Assembly (NCBI GenBank): GCA_022841915.1
Contig: JALHQN010000003.1
Location: forward strand, 357,553-421,552
Source: Burkholderiales bacterium
GTDB lineage: Bacteria; Pseudomonadota; Gammaproteobacteria; Burkholderiales; WYBJ01
Length of the DNA stretch: 64,000 nucleotides
Direction: 5' to 3'
Shown here: positions 44,915 to 53,775 of the stretch, in pieces
How positions within the stretch are numbered: position 1 is the first letter of the stretch
How the letters are laid out: each line of letters starts with the position of its first letter
Notes under the pieces: model-generated
The model's database searches: none
Told to the model about the DNA's origin: nothing
What the model saw: only the letters and a program-made list of their open reading frames with translations
Translations under genes and position numbers: made by a program

Positions 44915-45292
44915 ATGGATTACCCGGAAGTCGTCGCGGAAGTCACGGCGGCGTTCAATCGCTACGAGGCGGCGCTGAACGCCAACGATGTATCGGTCTT
45001 GAACGAACTTTTCTTCGACAGTCCGCGGACCATCCGCTACGGGCCGGCGGAGATGTTGTACGGGCATGCGCAGATCGCCGCGTATCGCAGCGCAAGAGAG
45101 ACCACGGATCTGTTGCGTGAACTGACGCGCGTGGAGATCACGGCGTGGAGCGAGGATTTCGCGACCGCGAATTGCGAGTATCGTCGGGTCAATTCCGGGC
45201 GGCGCGGCCGTCAGAGTCAATGCTGGATGCGTACCGCCGATGGCTGGCGCGTGGTCTCGGCGCACGTGAGCTTCCTGCCCGCGCAGTCCTGA
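44915..45292 (+). CDS. AtzH/HpxZ-like (DUF3225) protein
   Basis: 125 residues with an SnoaL/NTF2-like alpha+beta barrel pattern: VTAAFNRYEAALNANDVSVLNELFFDSPRTIRYGPAEMLYGHAQIAAYRSAR, then CWMRTADGWRVVSAHVS. It fits the DUF3225 family, which includes HpxZ of oxalurate catabolism and AtzH of cyanuric acid clusters. The biochemical role of these proteins is still uncertain. It comes 123 bp after the AtzE-like gene, so it is probably co-transcribed. The ribosome-binding site is AGGAGG before ATG 44915. Confidence 0.85.
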   Translation: MDYPEVVAEVTAAFNRYEAALNANDVSVLNELFFDSPRTIRYGPAEMLYGHAQIAAYRSARETTDLLRELTRVEITAWSEDFATANCEYRRVNSGRRGRQSQCWMRTADGWRVVSAHVSFLPAQS

Positions 45293-45626
45293 GCTTGCGT
45301 GTCGGTCGCGCACCGCCTTGACGCCCATCCGCGCCGACGCGCACCGTCGCGACGCGCGGCGCTCGGGTGAGCCAGATGGTTCCGGTGATGCGGGCTCCGA
45401 GCGAACGCTGCGCGCTCCCCGTCGGCGCAGCCTGGCCAGGGTGCCGGTCGGCTCACTAGCTTTCCGAGGTCGTTTTCCCATGGCATGAAAGCTGCTCTAC
45501 CGGTGATGCGGTAGTCAACGACAACATCATCAGGGGGCAAGCAGGCGATCGCATCGCGTCGTGCGCGCGGCACCGGGCAGAATCCGGCCGCTCGAACCGG
45601 GGCGAGGCATCGCTGTTGCGAATGTC
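45293..45626. other. 334-bp intergenic region with a small inverted repeat
   Basis: It lies between the AtzH-like and BiuH-like genes, both on the plus strand. The only distinct structure is CTACCG-N6-CGGTAG at 45497-45514, operator-like in size. Short open frames on both strands are arginine-rich and not convincing. The gap suggests that the BiuH-like gene and permease can be transcribed from a second promoter, which I cannot locate with confidence. Confidence 0.5.
45497..45514. promoter_or_regulatory. Operator-like inverted repeat upstream of the BiuH-like gene
   Basis: Perfect 6-bp arms CTACCG and CGGTAG separated by six bases, about 110 bases before the BiuH-like start. The size suits a dimeric repressor, and no regulator gene is nearby. 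The repeat is seen directly and its function is a guess. Confidence 0.25.
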
Positions 45627-46340
45627 ATGAAGGTCGTTCTGCAAGCGCTTCCGGCGCCGATCGAGTTCGATCTCGCCAAAGCTGCATTGGTCATCATCGA
45701 CATGCAGCGCGATTTCCTCGAGCCGGGCGGCTTCGGCGAGGCGCTCGGCAACGACGTATCCTTGCTGCGAAGCGCCATTGCACCCTGCAGATCCGCGCTC
45801 GATGCCATGCGCGAGCGCGGTGCCCTGATCATTCACACGCGCGAAGGTCATCGCCCCGATCTCGCCGATTGCCCCCATGCCAAATGGGAGCGCGGTCCGA
45901 TCGGCCGGCGCATCGGCGACGCCGGTCCGATGGGGCGCATCCTCGTGCGCGGCGAGGCGGGGCACGAGATCGTCCCCGAACTGGCGCCCATCGACGGCGA
46001 ACCGGTGATCGACAAATCCGGCAAGGGCGCCTTCTACGCTACCGACCTGGAAGCGATTCTGCGCAGCCGCGGCATCGACGTCCTGCTGGTGGCGGGCGTC
46101 ACGACCGAGGTCTGCGTCCATACGACCGTGCGCGAAGCGAACGACCGCGGATTGCGCTGCATCGTGCTGAGCGACTGTTGCGGCTCGTACTTTCCGCAGT
46201 TCCATGAAGTCGCCGTGCGCATGATCTGTGCGCAGGGCGGAATCTTCGGCTGGGTCGCTGATTCTTCACAGTTGAAGAGCGCTCTCGCACGGGCTGCGAG
46301 TGGCGCCCCCCACCAGGTCTGCCAGGAGAGCCAATCATGA
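45627..46340 (+). CDS. Isochorismatase-family cysteine hydrolase, BiuH (biuret amidohydrolase)-like
   Basis: 237 residues from ATG 45627. The catalytic triad of the family is visible: Asp25 (IIDMQRDF), a lysine in VIDKSGKGAF (Lys130 or Lys133) and Cys163 in GVTTEVCVHTT, with the cis-peptide before it. The HTREGHRPDLADCP stretch is characteristic of the biuret/ureidoacrylate amidohydrolase side of the superfamily. Such enzymes hydrolyse biuret to allophanate and ammonia or cleave related ureides. Its context beside AtzG/AtzE/AtzH-like genes strengthens a ureide assignment. It overlaps the permease start by four bases (ATGA). Confidence 0.82.
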   Translation: MKVVLQALPAPIEFDLAKAALVIIDMQRDFLEPGGFGEALGNDVSLLRSAIAPCRSALDAMRERGALIIHTREGHRPDLADCPHAKWERGPIGRRIGDAGPMGRILVRGEAGHEIVPELAPIDGEPVIDKSGKGAFYATDLEAILRSRGIDVLLVAGVTTEVCVHTTVREANDRGLRCIVLSDCCGSYFPQFHEVAVRMICAQGGIFGWVADSSQLKSALARAASGAPHQVCQESQS

Positions 46341-47929
46341 ATACGACCAAGCCAGCGCTGTGGACCCCGGGTGACTGGAACGCGTTGTTCGGGTTCGGCA
46401 CCAACATTCTGGTGAATCTTCTCGTCCTGACAGGCCTGCTGCGGTATGTGCTCAAGATGCCGGACGAGTTGGTGTTCGGCCGCATTCTGCCAGCCGTCGG
46501 TCTGATGCTGTTTCTGAGCACGATGTACTACGCCTGGCTTGCGTATCGCTTGGCGAAGCAGACCGGGCGCACCGATGTCTGCGCGCTGCCCTCCGGCGTG
46601 AGTGTCCCGCACATGTTCGTCGTCGTCTTCGTCGTCATGCTGCCCATCAGCCTGAAGACCGGCGATCCGGTCAAGGGTTGGGAAGCCGGTCTCGTGTGGG
46701 TGTTCGTGCAGAGCTTCGTGCTCATGATCGGCGCCTTCATCGCGCCCGTCATTCGCCGCATCACGCCCCGTGCCGCGCTCCTCGGGACACTGGCCGGTGT
46801 TTCGGTCGCCTTCATCTCGATGCGGCCCGCGATGGAGATGTTCATGACGCCCGCCATCGGTCTGGTGTGCTTTGCGATCATCATCGCAGGTTGGTTCGGC
46901 GGCTTTCGTTACTTCCGTGGCATGCCCGCAGGCTTGGTGGCGATCGCGGTCGGTACGACCATCGCATGGGCGGCGTCGGGAAGCGGCGCCGGCTTCGGCG
47001 GCATGAGCCTGCAGGGATTGGGCGACGCCGTGGCGAGCTTCGGTTTCTCGGTGCCGCTGCCGGCGGTGAATCATGTGTTCTCGGGCATGGAGTTTCTCGG
47101 CATCATCCTGGTGACGGCGATTCCCTTCGGCATCTACGATCTGGTGGAGGCGATGGACAACGTCGAGAGCGCGGCGGCCGCGGGCGACAACTTCCCGACC
47201 ACGCGGGTGCTGACCGCCGATGGCGCCGTCAGTCTGGTGGGCTGCCTGATGGGCAATCCGTTCATCAACGCCGTCTACATCGGACATCCGGGCTGGAAGG
47301 CCATGGGCGGGCGTATCGGTTATTCGGCGGCGACCGGCGTGGGCGTGCTCTTGCTGTCCTGTTTCGGCATCGTCGCTGTGCTGATGGCCTTGGTGCCGGT
47401 CGTGGCCATCTCGCCCATCCTCCTTTACATCGGCATGCTGATCGGGGCCCAGGCCTTTCAGGAGACGCCGCGCAGCCACGCGCCCGCTGTCGTGTTGGCG
47501 CTGACGCCGCATCTGGCTGCGTGGGGCAAACTGCAGATCGACAACGCGCTGGCAGCCGCCGGCACCAGCGCGGCGACGGTGGGGTTGGACAAGCTTGCGC
47601 AGACCGGCGTGCTCTACGAGGGCTTGGCGGTGATGTCCGGCGGAGCCATTCTCGTCGGGCTGGTGCTCGCGGCCATCGCGACCTTCGTCATCGAGCACGA
47701 CTACGACAAGGCCGCTGCCTTCTCGCTGGCCGGCGCGGTGCTGACGTTTTTCGGCTTCATGCACGGTGAGGCGATCGGCGTGGGCAGTTCGCCCATGGTC
47801 GTCATCGGCTACCTCACGGTGGCGGCAGCCTTCTTCGTCTGCGGCCGCTTCGCCGTGCCCGCCATACCCAAGCCCGAGGAGGAAGCGTCCATGGCTTCGG
47901 GCGGTGCTGTGCCGCGTCCGGCGGAGTGA
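46337..47929 (+). CDS. NCS2-like permease (xanthine/uracil type), putative ureide or N-heterocycle importer
   Basis: 530 residues, about 12-14 predicted membrane helices, beginning with WTPGDWNALFGFGTNILVNLLVL. YRLAKQTGRTDVCALPSGVSVPHMFVVV and IRRITPRAALLGTLAGVSVAFISM resemble the nucleobase-cation-symport-2 core, and FGIYDLVEAMDNVESAAAAGDNFPTTRVLTADGAVSLVGCL resembles its second conserved helix. NCS2 proteins import purines, pyrimidines or related heterocycles with protons. Translational coupling to the BiuH-like gene suggests it brings in the compound the cluster degrades. The family assignment is by overall pattern and is moderately sure. Confidence 0.8.
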   Translation: MNTTKPALWTPGDWNALFGFGTNILVNLLVLTGLLRYVLKMPDELVFGRILPAVGLMLFLSTMYYAWLAYRLAKQTGRTDVCALPSGVSVPHMFVVVFVVMLPISLKTGDPVKGWEAGLVWVFVQSFVLMIGAFIAPVIRRITPRAALLGTLAGVSVAFISMRPAMEMFMTPAIGLVCFAIIIAGWFGGFRYFRGMPAGLVAIAVGTTIAWAASGSGAGFGGMSLQGLGDAVASFGFSVPLPAVNHVFSGMEFLGIILVTAIPFGIYDLVEAMDNVESAAAAGDNFPTTRVLTADGAVSLVGCLMGNPFINAVYIGHPGWKAMGGRIGYSAATGVGVLLLSCFGIVAVLMALVPVVAISPILLYIGMLIGAQAFQETPRSHAPAVVLALTPHLAAWGKLQIDNALAAAGTSAATVGLDKLAQTGVLYEGLAVMSGGAILVGLVLAAIATFVIEHDYDKAAAFSLAGAVLTFFGFMHGEAIGVGSSPMVVIGYLTVAAAFFVCGRFAVPAIPKPEEEASMASGGAVPRPAE

Positions 47930-48011
47930 GGCGCTCAGCCGGTCGAGCGCGAGCGCGGCGGACCGTCACTCGCCTCCGATCGCTGGCGTTTCGGGGCGGC
48001 GTTGGGGTCGG

Positions 48012-50537
48012 CTACTGCAGAAAGCCCGCGCGGACCTCATCCCGAGTGAGCAGCTTGATCGGGACCGGGGGCACCCGCCAGATCTCTTCGCAGTACTGGC
48101 GGATCGTCCGGTCGGAGGAGAATTTTCCCGAGCGCGCGGTGTTGAGGATGGACATGCGCGACCATCGCTCCTGTTGCGCATAGACTTCACCGACCTGCGT
48201 CTGGCTCGCGGCGTACGAAGCGTAATCGGCCAGCACGCAGTAGGGATCGTGATCGAGCAGATTGCGCACCAGGGGCTCGAAGGTTTCGGGGTCGCCGCGC
48301 GAGAAGAAGCCGCTGCGCAGCAGTTCGAACACTTCCCTCAACTCGTCGTTGGCGGCGACGTAATCGCGCGGCCGATAGCCGCTGTTGCGCAGTTCGACGA
48401 TTTCAGGGGCGGTCAATCCGAACCAGAAGAAGTTCTCCTTGCCGACCTCTTCGCAGATCTCGATGTTGGCCCCGTCGAGCGTGCCCAGGGTGAGCGTTCC
48501 GTTCATGGCGAACTTCATGTTTCCCGTGCCCGAGGCTTCGGTGCCCGCCATCGACACCTGCTCGGACAACTCCGCGGCCGGGTACACGCGCTGTCCCGTG
48601 CTGACGTTGAAGTTCGGCAGGAACACGACCTTGATGCGATCGTGCACCGCCGGATCGCGATTGACGACGTCGCTGACGGCGTTGATGAGCTTGATGATGA
48701 GCTTCGCCATTCGATACCCGGGTGCGGCTTTGCCGCCGAAGATGAACGTGCGCGCGGGCACGTCCAGCCACGGACACGAACGCAGGCGGTGATAGAGGCC
48801 GATCACCTGCAGGATGTTCAGGTGCTGGCGCTTGTATTCGTGGATGCGCTTGACCTGAACATCGAACATCGAGGCGGGATCCACCGAGATCCCGGTGCGA
48901 TGACGAATGAATGCCGCCAGGTCGTGCTTGTTCGCGTTCTTCACCGCTTGCCAGCAGGCGCGAAAGGCGGGGTCGTCGGCGAGCGGCTCGATGACGCGCA
49001 ATTGCTCGAGTTCTCGGATCCAGCCGTCGCCTATCGCCTCGGTCAGCAGGGCGGTCAGGCGCGGGTTGCTCAGAACCATCCAGCGCCGCGGCGTGACGCC
49101 GTTGGTCTTGTTGCTGAACTTGTGCGGCCACAAGGCGTGGAAGTCGCCCAGCACGTCGCGAGTCAGCAGGTGCGAGTGCAATGCCGCCACGCCATTGATC
49201 GCGTGACTGCCCACGCAGGCCAGGTGGGCCATGCGCACGCGCCGCCCGTTGCTCTCGTCGATCAGGGAGAGGTTCGTCAGGCGCGCGTCGTCCCCGTAGA
49301 AGCGGATTCTCACCTCGTCGAGGAAGCGTGCATTGATCTCGTAGATGATTTCCAGGTGGCGTGGCAGCAGGCGTCCGAGCATCTCCACCGGCCAGGCTTC
49401 GAGCGCTTCTGGCAGCAGCGTATGGTTGGTGTAGGCGAAGGTGCGCCGCGTGATGTCCCAGGCGCGGTCCCAGTCCATTTCGTGCTCGTCCACGAGCAGG
49501 CGCATGAGCTCGGCCGTGGCGATCGCCGGATGCGTGTCGTTGAGCTGCGCCGCGAACTTCTCGTGGAAGCGCTCCAGTGCAATGCCCTGGCCCTGCATGA
49601 TGCGCAGCATGTCCTGCAGCGAGCAGGAGACGAAGAAGAACTGCTGCGCCAGTCTCAACTCCTTGCCCTGGAAGGAGTCGTCGTTCGGATAGATGACCTT
49701 GGTGATGTTCTCCGACAGCACCTTGTCGTGGACGGCGCCGTGGTAGTCCCCGCGATTGAACACCGCGAAGTCGAACGATTCCGGCGCCTCGGCCCGCCAT
49801 AGCCGCAGGGTGTTGGCGGTATTGGTGGCATAGCCGAGGATGGGCGTGTCGTAGGGGACGCCGATGACGGTGCGCTCCGGGACCCAGCGCGCGCGAAAGC
49901 GGCCGTCGATGTCGGTGTAGCGTTCGACGCGTCCGCCGAAATTCACCGGCTTGGCCCACTCCGGTCGCGCCAGTTCCCAGGGGTTGCCGAAGCGCAGCCA
50001 CTTGTCCGTCTTCTCGACCTGCCAGCCGTCGACGATATGCTGATCGAAGATGCCGAACTCGTAGCGTATTCCGTAGCCCAGCGCAGGCACTTCGATTGTG
50101 GCCAGCGAGTCGAGGAAGCAGGCGGCCAGCCGTCCCAGGCCGCCGTTGCCCAGGCCCGGTTCTTGTTCCAGGGCGAGCAGGTCGTCCAGTTTAAGGCCCA
50201 GATCGGAGACCGCCTCGCCCACCGCCTGGCCGATGCCCAGATTGACGAGGTTGTTGCCCAGGTGCGGGCCCAGCAGGAACTCGGCGGAGAAGTACGCAAC
50301 CGTGCGCGAGCCCTTGCGGGTATAGGCCTCTGCGGTGCTGATCCAGCGTTGCAGCAAGCGGTCGCGTACCAGATACGCGAGGGCCAGGTAGTAGTCCACG
50401 TCGGTGGCCAGCGCCGGGAACTTGCCTTGCACATAGAGCAGATTGTCGAGGAACGCCTTCTTGAGCGTTTCCTTGTCGAGCCCGGTGCGGGGGTCGTCGA
50501 TATCCGTGGCGGGCGCGGGCGTGCTGTAGATATCCAT
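48012..50537 (-). CDS. glgP: Glycogen (alpha-glucan) phosphorylase
   Basis: 841 residues from ATG 50537, full length for the family. The long in-frame upstream extension is not used. [67 protein letters not shown] and the PLP-lysine region [18 protein letters not shown] are present. It phosphorolyses alpha-1,4-glucans to glucose-1-phosphate in the cytoplasm. No other glycogen-metabolism gene (synthase, branching or debranching enzyme) is in the window. It converges on the NCS2-like permease gene. Confidence 0.97.
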   Translation of the reverse strand: MDIYSTPAPATDIDDPRTGLDKETLKKAFLDNLLYVQGKFPALATDVDYYLALAYLVRDRLLQRWISTAEAYTRKGSRTVAYFSAEFLLGPHLGNNLVNLGIGQAVGEAVSDLGLKLDDLLALEQEPGLGNGGLGRLAACFLDSLATIEVPALGYGIRYEFGIFDQHIVDGWQVEKTDKWLRFGNPWELARPEWAKPVNFGGRVERYTDIDGRFRARWVPERTVIGVPYDTPILGYATNTANTLRLWRAEAPESFDFAVFNRGDYHGAVHDKVLSENITKVIYPNDDSFQGKELRLAQQFFFVSCSLQDMLRIMQGQGIALERFHEKFAAQLNDTHPAIATAELMRLLVDEHEMDWDRAWDITRRTFAYTNHTLLPEALEAWPVEMLGRLLPRHLEIIYEINARFLDEVRIRFYGDDARLTNLSLIDESNGRRVRMAHLACVGSHAINGVAALHSHLLTRDVLGDFHALWPHKFSNKTNGVTPRRWMVLSNPRLTALLTEAIGDGWIRELEQLRVIEPLADDPAFRACWQAVKNANKHDLAAFIRHRTGISVDPASMFDVQVKRIHEYKRQHLNILQVIGLYHRLRSCPWLDVPARTFIFGGKAAPGYRMAKLIIKLINAVSDVVNRDPAVHDRIKVVFLPNFNVSTGQRVYPAAELSEQVSMAGTEASGTGNMKFAMNGTLTLGTLDGANIEICEEVGKENFFWFGLTAPEIVELRNSGYRPRDYVAANDELREVFELLRSGFFSRGDPETFEPLVRNLLDHDPYCVLADYASYAASQTQVGEVYAQQERWSRMSILNTARSGKFSSDRTIRQYCEEIWRVPPVPIKLLTRDEVRAGFLQ

Positions 50538-51027
50538 GAGAAGGGCTTTCGAAGGCGATGCGGCCCGGTGTTCGCAAGATCCATGCGCACGAGAGGGTCG
50601 GCCGGTGTTCGGCGCCGCTGCGCCCCGGCGGGGCGTGCGCGGGATACCCCGCTCATGGGTGTTCGTGCCTGTGCGCACTCGTATCGCGCATGGCACGAGT
50701 CAGGCGCGCCGACACGGTGCGCGGAAAGTGGTTGCACCGAACGATGCCGATGGCCTGTCGTGTCGGCAACACCCGGTGCGATGTCAGCATCTGCAGATCG
50801 AACTGCTCCGATGCCACCGCAACGGGGATCGCGACGAGTGGGTCGAGCGGGCGATCCATCCGACCATCAACGGTGTGGCGGCGGGCCTGCGCAACAGCGG
50901 TTAGCCTGACGCGCCTGGCGCAAGGAGAAGCGAGCCGTCGAGCACCGCCGACCGCGCAGTCGCCAGCGATCCCAGCGCGGCTGACGCGTCGGAGCGCACG
51001 CCGCGGTTACTGCGGTAAAGTAGCGCC
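50538..51027. other. 490-bp intergenic region upstream of glgP and the ClpX-like locus
   Basis: The divergent region holds no gene I can support. A minus-strand open frame of 68 residues (50653-50859, beginning [16 protein letters not shown]) has a more protein-like composition than other short frames here and points towards glgP, but it lacks a good ribosome-binding site and matches no family I recognise. Promoters for glgP and for the 51028 ORF should lie here, but no convincing -35/-10 pair was seen. Confidence 0.5.
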
Positions 51028-51183
51028 ATGAGCGACGATCGCAAAGCAAATCGGCGCGCGGAGCTGAACGTGAACGCGTTCGCCCGCGCCTTTCTGGAAA
51101 CTCGAGCTTTCTGGAGCACACCCATTCCTTGCCCCGCGCCCGAGCGTCATCAACGTCGGGGAGGCTACCCGTGTCGGATCTGA
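51028..51183 (+). CDS. Putative 51-residue protein overlapping the ClpX-like gene
   Basis: The short frame from ATG 51028 encodes MSDDRKANRRAELNVNAFAR, followed by an AFLETRAFWSTPIPCPAPERH region and a basic end with Cys-x13-Cys. Its stop lies 13 bases inside the ClpX-like gene, in another frame, which suggests translational coupling. No strong ribosome-binding site precedes it. It is not homologous in any way I can see to the missing ClpX zinc-binding domain, which would be CxxC-x19-CxxC. It could be a small adaptor or simply a chance frame. Confidence 0.35.
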   Translation: MSDDRKANRRAELNVNAFARAFLETRAFWSTPIPCPAPERHQRRGGYPCRI

Positions 51184-52166
51184 CGCCGAGCCGGATCGTC
51201 CGCGCGCTCGACCAGTACGTGATCGGGCAGGACGAGGCGAAGAAGACGCTCGCCGTGGCCGTCTACTGGCATTTCCGCAAGGCCGATCGGGCGCTGGCGG
51301 AGTCGATCGAGATCTCGAAGAGCAACGTGCTGCTGATCGGTTCGACCGGCACGGGCAAGACCCTGATGTGCGAGACGCTGTCCAGGATACTCGGGGTGCC
51401 CTTCGTCACGGCTGACGCGGCCTCGCTGGCACAGACCGAGTTCGTCAGTCACGAGATCGAAGCCATTCTGCAGCGACTGGTCGACAAGGCCGGCGGCGAC
51501 GTGGCTCGCGCGCAGCGCGGGGTCGTCTTCATCGACGAGATCGACAAGCTCAAGGCCGTCGGTGCCCAGGCCCGCAGCGTGTCCGGGGAGAGCGTGCAGC
51601 ACGCCTTGCTGAAGATCATGGAGGGTTCGCAGGTCAGGCTGCGCAGCGGGCCGTACATCGACACTACGCACATCCTGTTCATCTGCGGCGGCGCCTTCGT
51701 CGGCATCGAGGACATCCTGCGCGATTCCCAGGCCTTCGGTTTCATCGCTCTCTCCGACAAGGACAATCCCAAGGTACTCAAGACACTCAATGCCCGCGTC
51801 AAGCCTGGCGACTTGCGGGCATTCGGCCTGATCCCGGAGTTCGCCGGACGCCTGCCGATCATCGCCCGGCTCGACGAGTTGTCCAAGCCCATGCTGGTGC
51901 GGATCATGACCGAGCCGAAGAATGCCATCTACCGGCAGTTCCGCGCGATCTTGTCGGGCGACGGCGTGGAGTTGTGTATCGCGCCGATCGTGTTCGACCA
52001 GATCGCCGACCTTGCCCTCGAGTACAAGGCCGGTGCGCGCAGCCTGCGCGGCATTTTCGAAGGGCTGATGACCGATGTGCTCTACGTGATCGCCGACGAC
52101 AAGCGCATACGCAAGGTGATGATCACGTCGCTGTTCGACGAGCCGCAATACTTCGCCGGCGCCTGA
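51171..52166 (+). CDS. ClpX-like AAA+ ATPase without zinc-binding domain
   Basis: 331 residues from GTG 51171, which has a GGGGAGG ribosome-binding site. The body aligns with ClpX from the AAA+ start: LDQYVIGQDEAKKTLAVAVYWH, Walker A GSTGTGKT (57-64), Walker B VVFIDEID (118-125), SGESVQHALLKIMEGS, arginine finger in IPEFAGRLP and sensor-2 GARSLRGI. It lacks the N-terminal CxxC zinc domain that recruits substrates and adaptors. Pore loop 1 reads E90-F-V-S93 instead of GYVG, and the ClpP-docking IGF-type loop is shortened to AFGF. It is thus a paralogue, perhaps working without ClpP. Confidence 0.88.
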   Translation: MSDLTPSRIVRALDQYVIGQDEAKKTLAVAVYWHFRKADRALAESIEISKSNVLLIGSTGTGKTLMCETLSRILGVPFVTADAASLAQTEFVSHEIEAILQRLVDKAGGDVARAQRGVVFIDEIDKLKAVGAQARSVSGESVQHALLKIMEGSQVRLRSGPYIDTTHILFICGGAFVGIEDILRDSQAFGFIALSDKDNPKVLKTLNARVKPGDLRAFGLIPEFAGRLPIIARLDELSKPMLVRIMTEPKNAIYRQFRAILSGDGVELCIAPIVFDQIADLALEYKAGARSLRGIFEGLMTDVLYVIADDKRIRKVMITSLFDEPQYFAGA

Positions 52167-52185
52167 CTGACGGGCCGACGAAGGC

Positions 52186-53094
52186 TCATGCCGTTTGCAC
52201 GGCGCGGTGCTCGCCCGGTTCGACGGCCAACGTCGGCCCTTCGCCCTGAAGCGTCGTGCGGCGCATGTCGCGCGGTTCGTCGGCGGGGTAAGGGCGTGCC
52301 CGGTGCATGGTCTGGCGGTTGTCCCACATCACCAGATCGCCTTCGCGCCAGGCGTGCGAGTAGACGAACTGGCGCTGCGTGGCGTGCTCGTTCAGGTCGC
52401 GCAGCAGCAGGCGCGCCTCCGGGATCGTCCAGCCGACGATCGTGCCCGCGTGCGACGACAGATAGAGCGACTTGCGCCCGGTCCGGGGCAGGGTGCGCAC
52501 CAGGCGCTGGCGCACCGGCTTGAAACGCACCCGCTCCTCGTCGGTGAATTCGGAGAACCCGACCGATTCGCGCGAATACAGTTGCGAGTGCTCGCAGACG
52601 AGATCCTCGATCAGCGTTTTCGCTTCGTCGTCGAGCGCATCGTAAGCCGCTCCCATGTGCGCGAATTCGGTGTTCCCGCCTCGCGATGGCGTGCGCACGG
52701 CCCGCAGCAGCGAATACTTGGCCGGCGTCGGCTTGAACGAGGAGTCGGAGTGCCACAGGCGGTTGCCGATGGCAAAGAGGCGTCTGCGGTCGCCGGCGGC
52801 GAACACCTGGTTGTTGCCGTCGAGGTTGGAGACGTCGGCGAAGGTGGTGGGCAGGCGGAAGTCGGCGTTGGCCCGCAGGCTGCTGCCGCGCGCGTCCTCC
52901 AACTCGCCCAGCGCCTGCGTGAACGCCAGATGCTGCGCATCGTCGAGGTGCTGCTCTCGAAACACGAGCACGGCGTAGCGGTCCATCTCGTCGTGAATGA
53001 TCTGCGCTTGCTCGGCGGACAGCGGTCGGCGCAGATCGATGCCTTCGACTTGCGCGCCTATGTGGGTGCTCAGAGCCCGTAACCGGATCGTCAT
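52186..53094 (-). CDS. TauD/TfdA-family Fe(II)/2-oxoglutarate dioxygenase
   Basis: 302 residues. The facial triad is H115-x-D117 (NRLWHSDSSF) and the distal His264 (MHRARPY), and RRTT a few residues later would bind 2-oxoglutarate. IGAQVEGIDLRRPL at the N-terminus is the usual start. TfdA-like members hydroxylate 2,4-D or related phenoxyacids and TauD members taurine, releasing succinate and CO2. The closer look here is TfdA/alkylsulfatase-like, but the substrate is undetermined. It is cytoplasmic. It converges on the ClpX-like gene and lies 131 bp from the AHSA1 gene on the same strand. Confidence 0.87.
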   Translation of the reverse strand: MTIRLRALSTHIGAQVEGIDLRRPLSAEQAQIIHDEMDRYAVLVFREQHLDDAQHLAFTQALGELEDARGSSLRANADFRLPTTFADVSNLDGNNQVFAAGDRRRLFAIGNRLWHSDSSFKPTPAKYSLLRAVRTPSRGGNTEFAHMGAAYDALDDEAKTLIEDLVCEHSQLYSRESVGFSEFTDEERVRFKPVRQRLVRTLPRTGRKSLYLSSHAGTIVGWTIPEARLLLRDLNEHATQRQFVYSHAWREGDLVMWDNRQTMHRARPYPADEPRDMRRTTLQGEGPTLAVEPGEHRAVQTA

Positions 53095-53225
53095 GTCGCT
53101 CCTCCATCGTCGGATGGTCCGCCATGGGCACCCTGGGTGGGTGCACTCGGGGGCGGATCGCGATCATGGTACACCTATTGGCACGACCGACGGCCGTCCC
53201 GCAAGCGGCCGGTTGGGCGGCCAGT

Positions 53226-53732
53226 TCAGCCCAGTGCGGCGACTTTCGCCTTGTAGGCTTCGCGCGTCGTCTTGAAGCACTCGAACGGAAACTTCATCGG
53301 CACGCCCTCGATCGCTGCGAGCAGCATCATCAGATGCGCTTCCCAGCCGGCGCAGGCACGCGCGATGTCTTCGTTTTGCGGCACGCTCACGGTCAGCGTG
53401 AGGCGCGTTGCGCCCTCGAGCGCCTGCGTCTCCCAGCGCACCGGCCGAGCGGGTTCGCCGGGGCTGCTCCATGAATACTCGATCAAGCGCGGCGCCTCGA
53501 AAGCCGTGACCTGGCTGTCGATCACGGTACCGCTGTCGGTGAAGTTGAGCTTGGCGGTTCCGCCCAGGCGCAGTTCGATGGTGCCGGGTGCCAGCCACTC
53601 GGCCAGCCGCTCCGGCCGGGTGAGCATGTGCCAAACGGTTTGCTGGTCGTGCTCGATGTGCCGCTCCAGGCGCCCTTCGAGGCTTGCGCCCACGCGGCGC
53701 AAGACGCCGAGTTCTTCATGGGTAGCCGTCAT
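53226..53732 (-). CDS. SRPBCC/AHSA1-family protein
   Basis: 168 residues. LERHIEHDQQTVWHMLTRPERLAEWLAPG followed by IELRLGGTAKLNF and IEYSWSSPGEPARPVRWETQ are the first half of a Bet v1-like START/AHSA1 fold, and the protein continues to a C-terminal helix with GWEAHLMMLLAAIEG. Members bind hydrophobic ligands or activate Hsp90 homologues. In bacteria the function is mostly unknown. No catalytic residues were identified. It is situated between the dioxygenase and MgtE genes. Confidence 0.82.
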   Translation of the reverse strand: MTATHEELGVLRRVGASLEGRLERHIEHDQQTVWHMLTRPERLAEWLAPGTIELRLGGTAKLNFTDSGTVIDSQVTAFEAPRLIEYSWSSPGEPARPVRWETQALEGATRLTLTVSVPQNEDIARACAGWEAHLMMLLAAIEGVPMKFPFECFKTTREAYKAKVAALG

Positions 53733-53775
53733 GGTAACTCCTCCTTGTGATCGACAGGATGAAAGGGCGCGATGC

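Noticed and set aside
50653..50859. A 68-residue minus-strand frame upstream of glgP with a fairly protein-like composition.
   Set aside because: No ribosome-binding site, no recognised family and no evidence beyond composition. It is left as part of the intergenic note.
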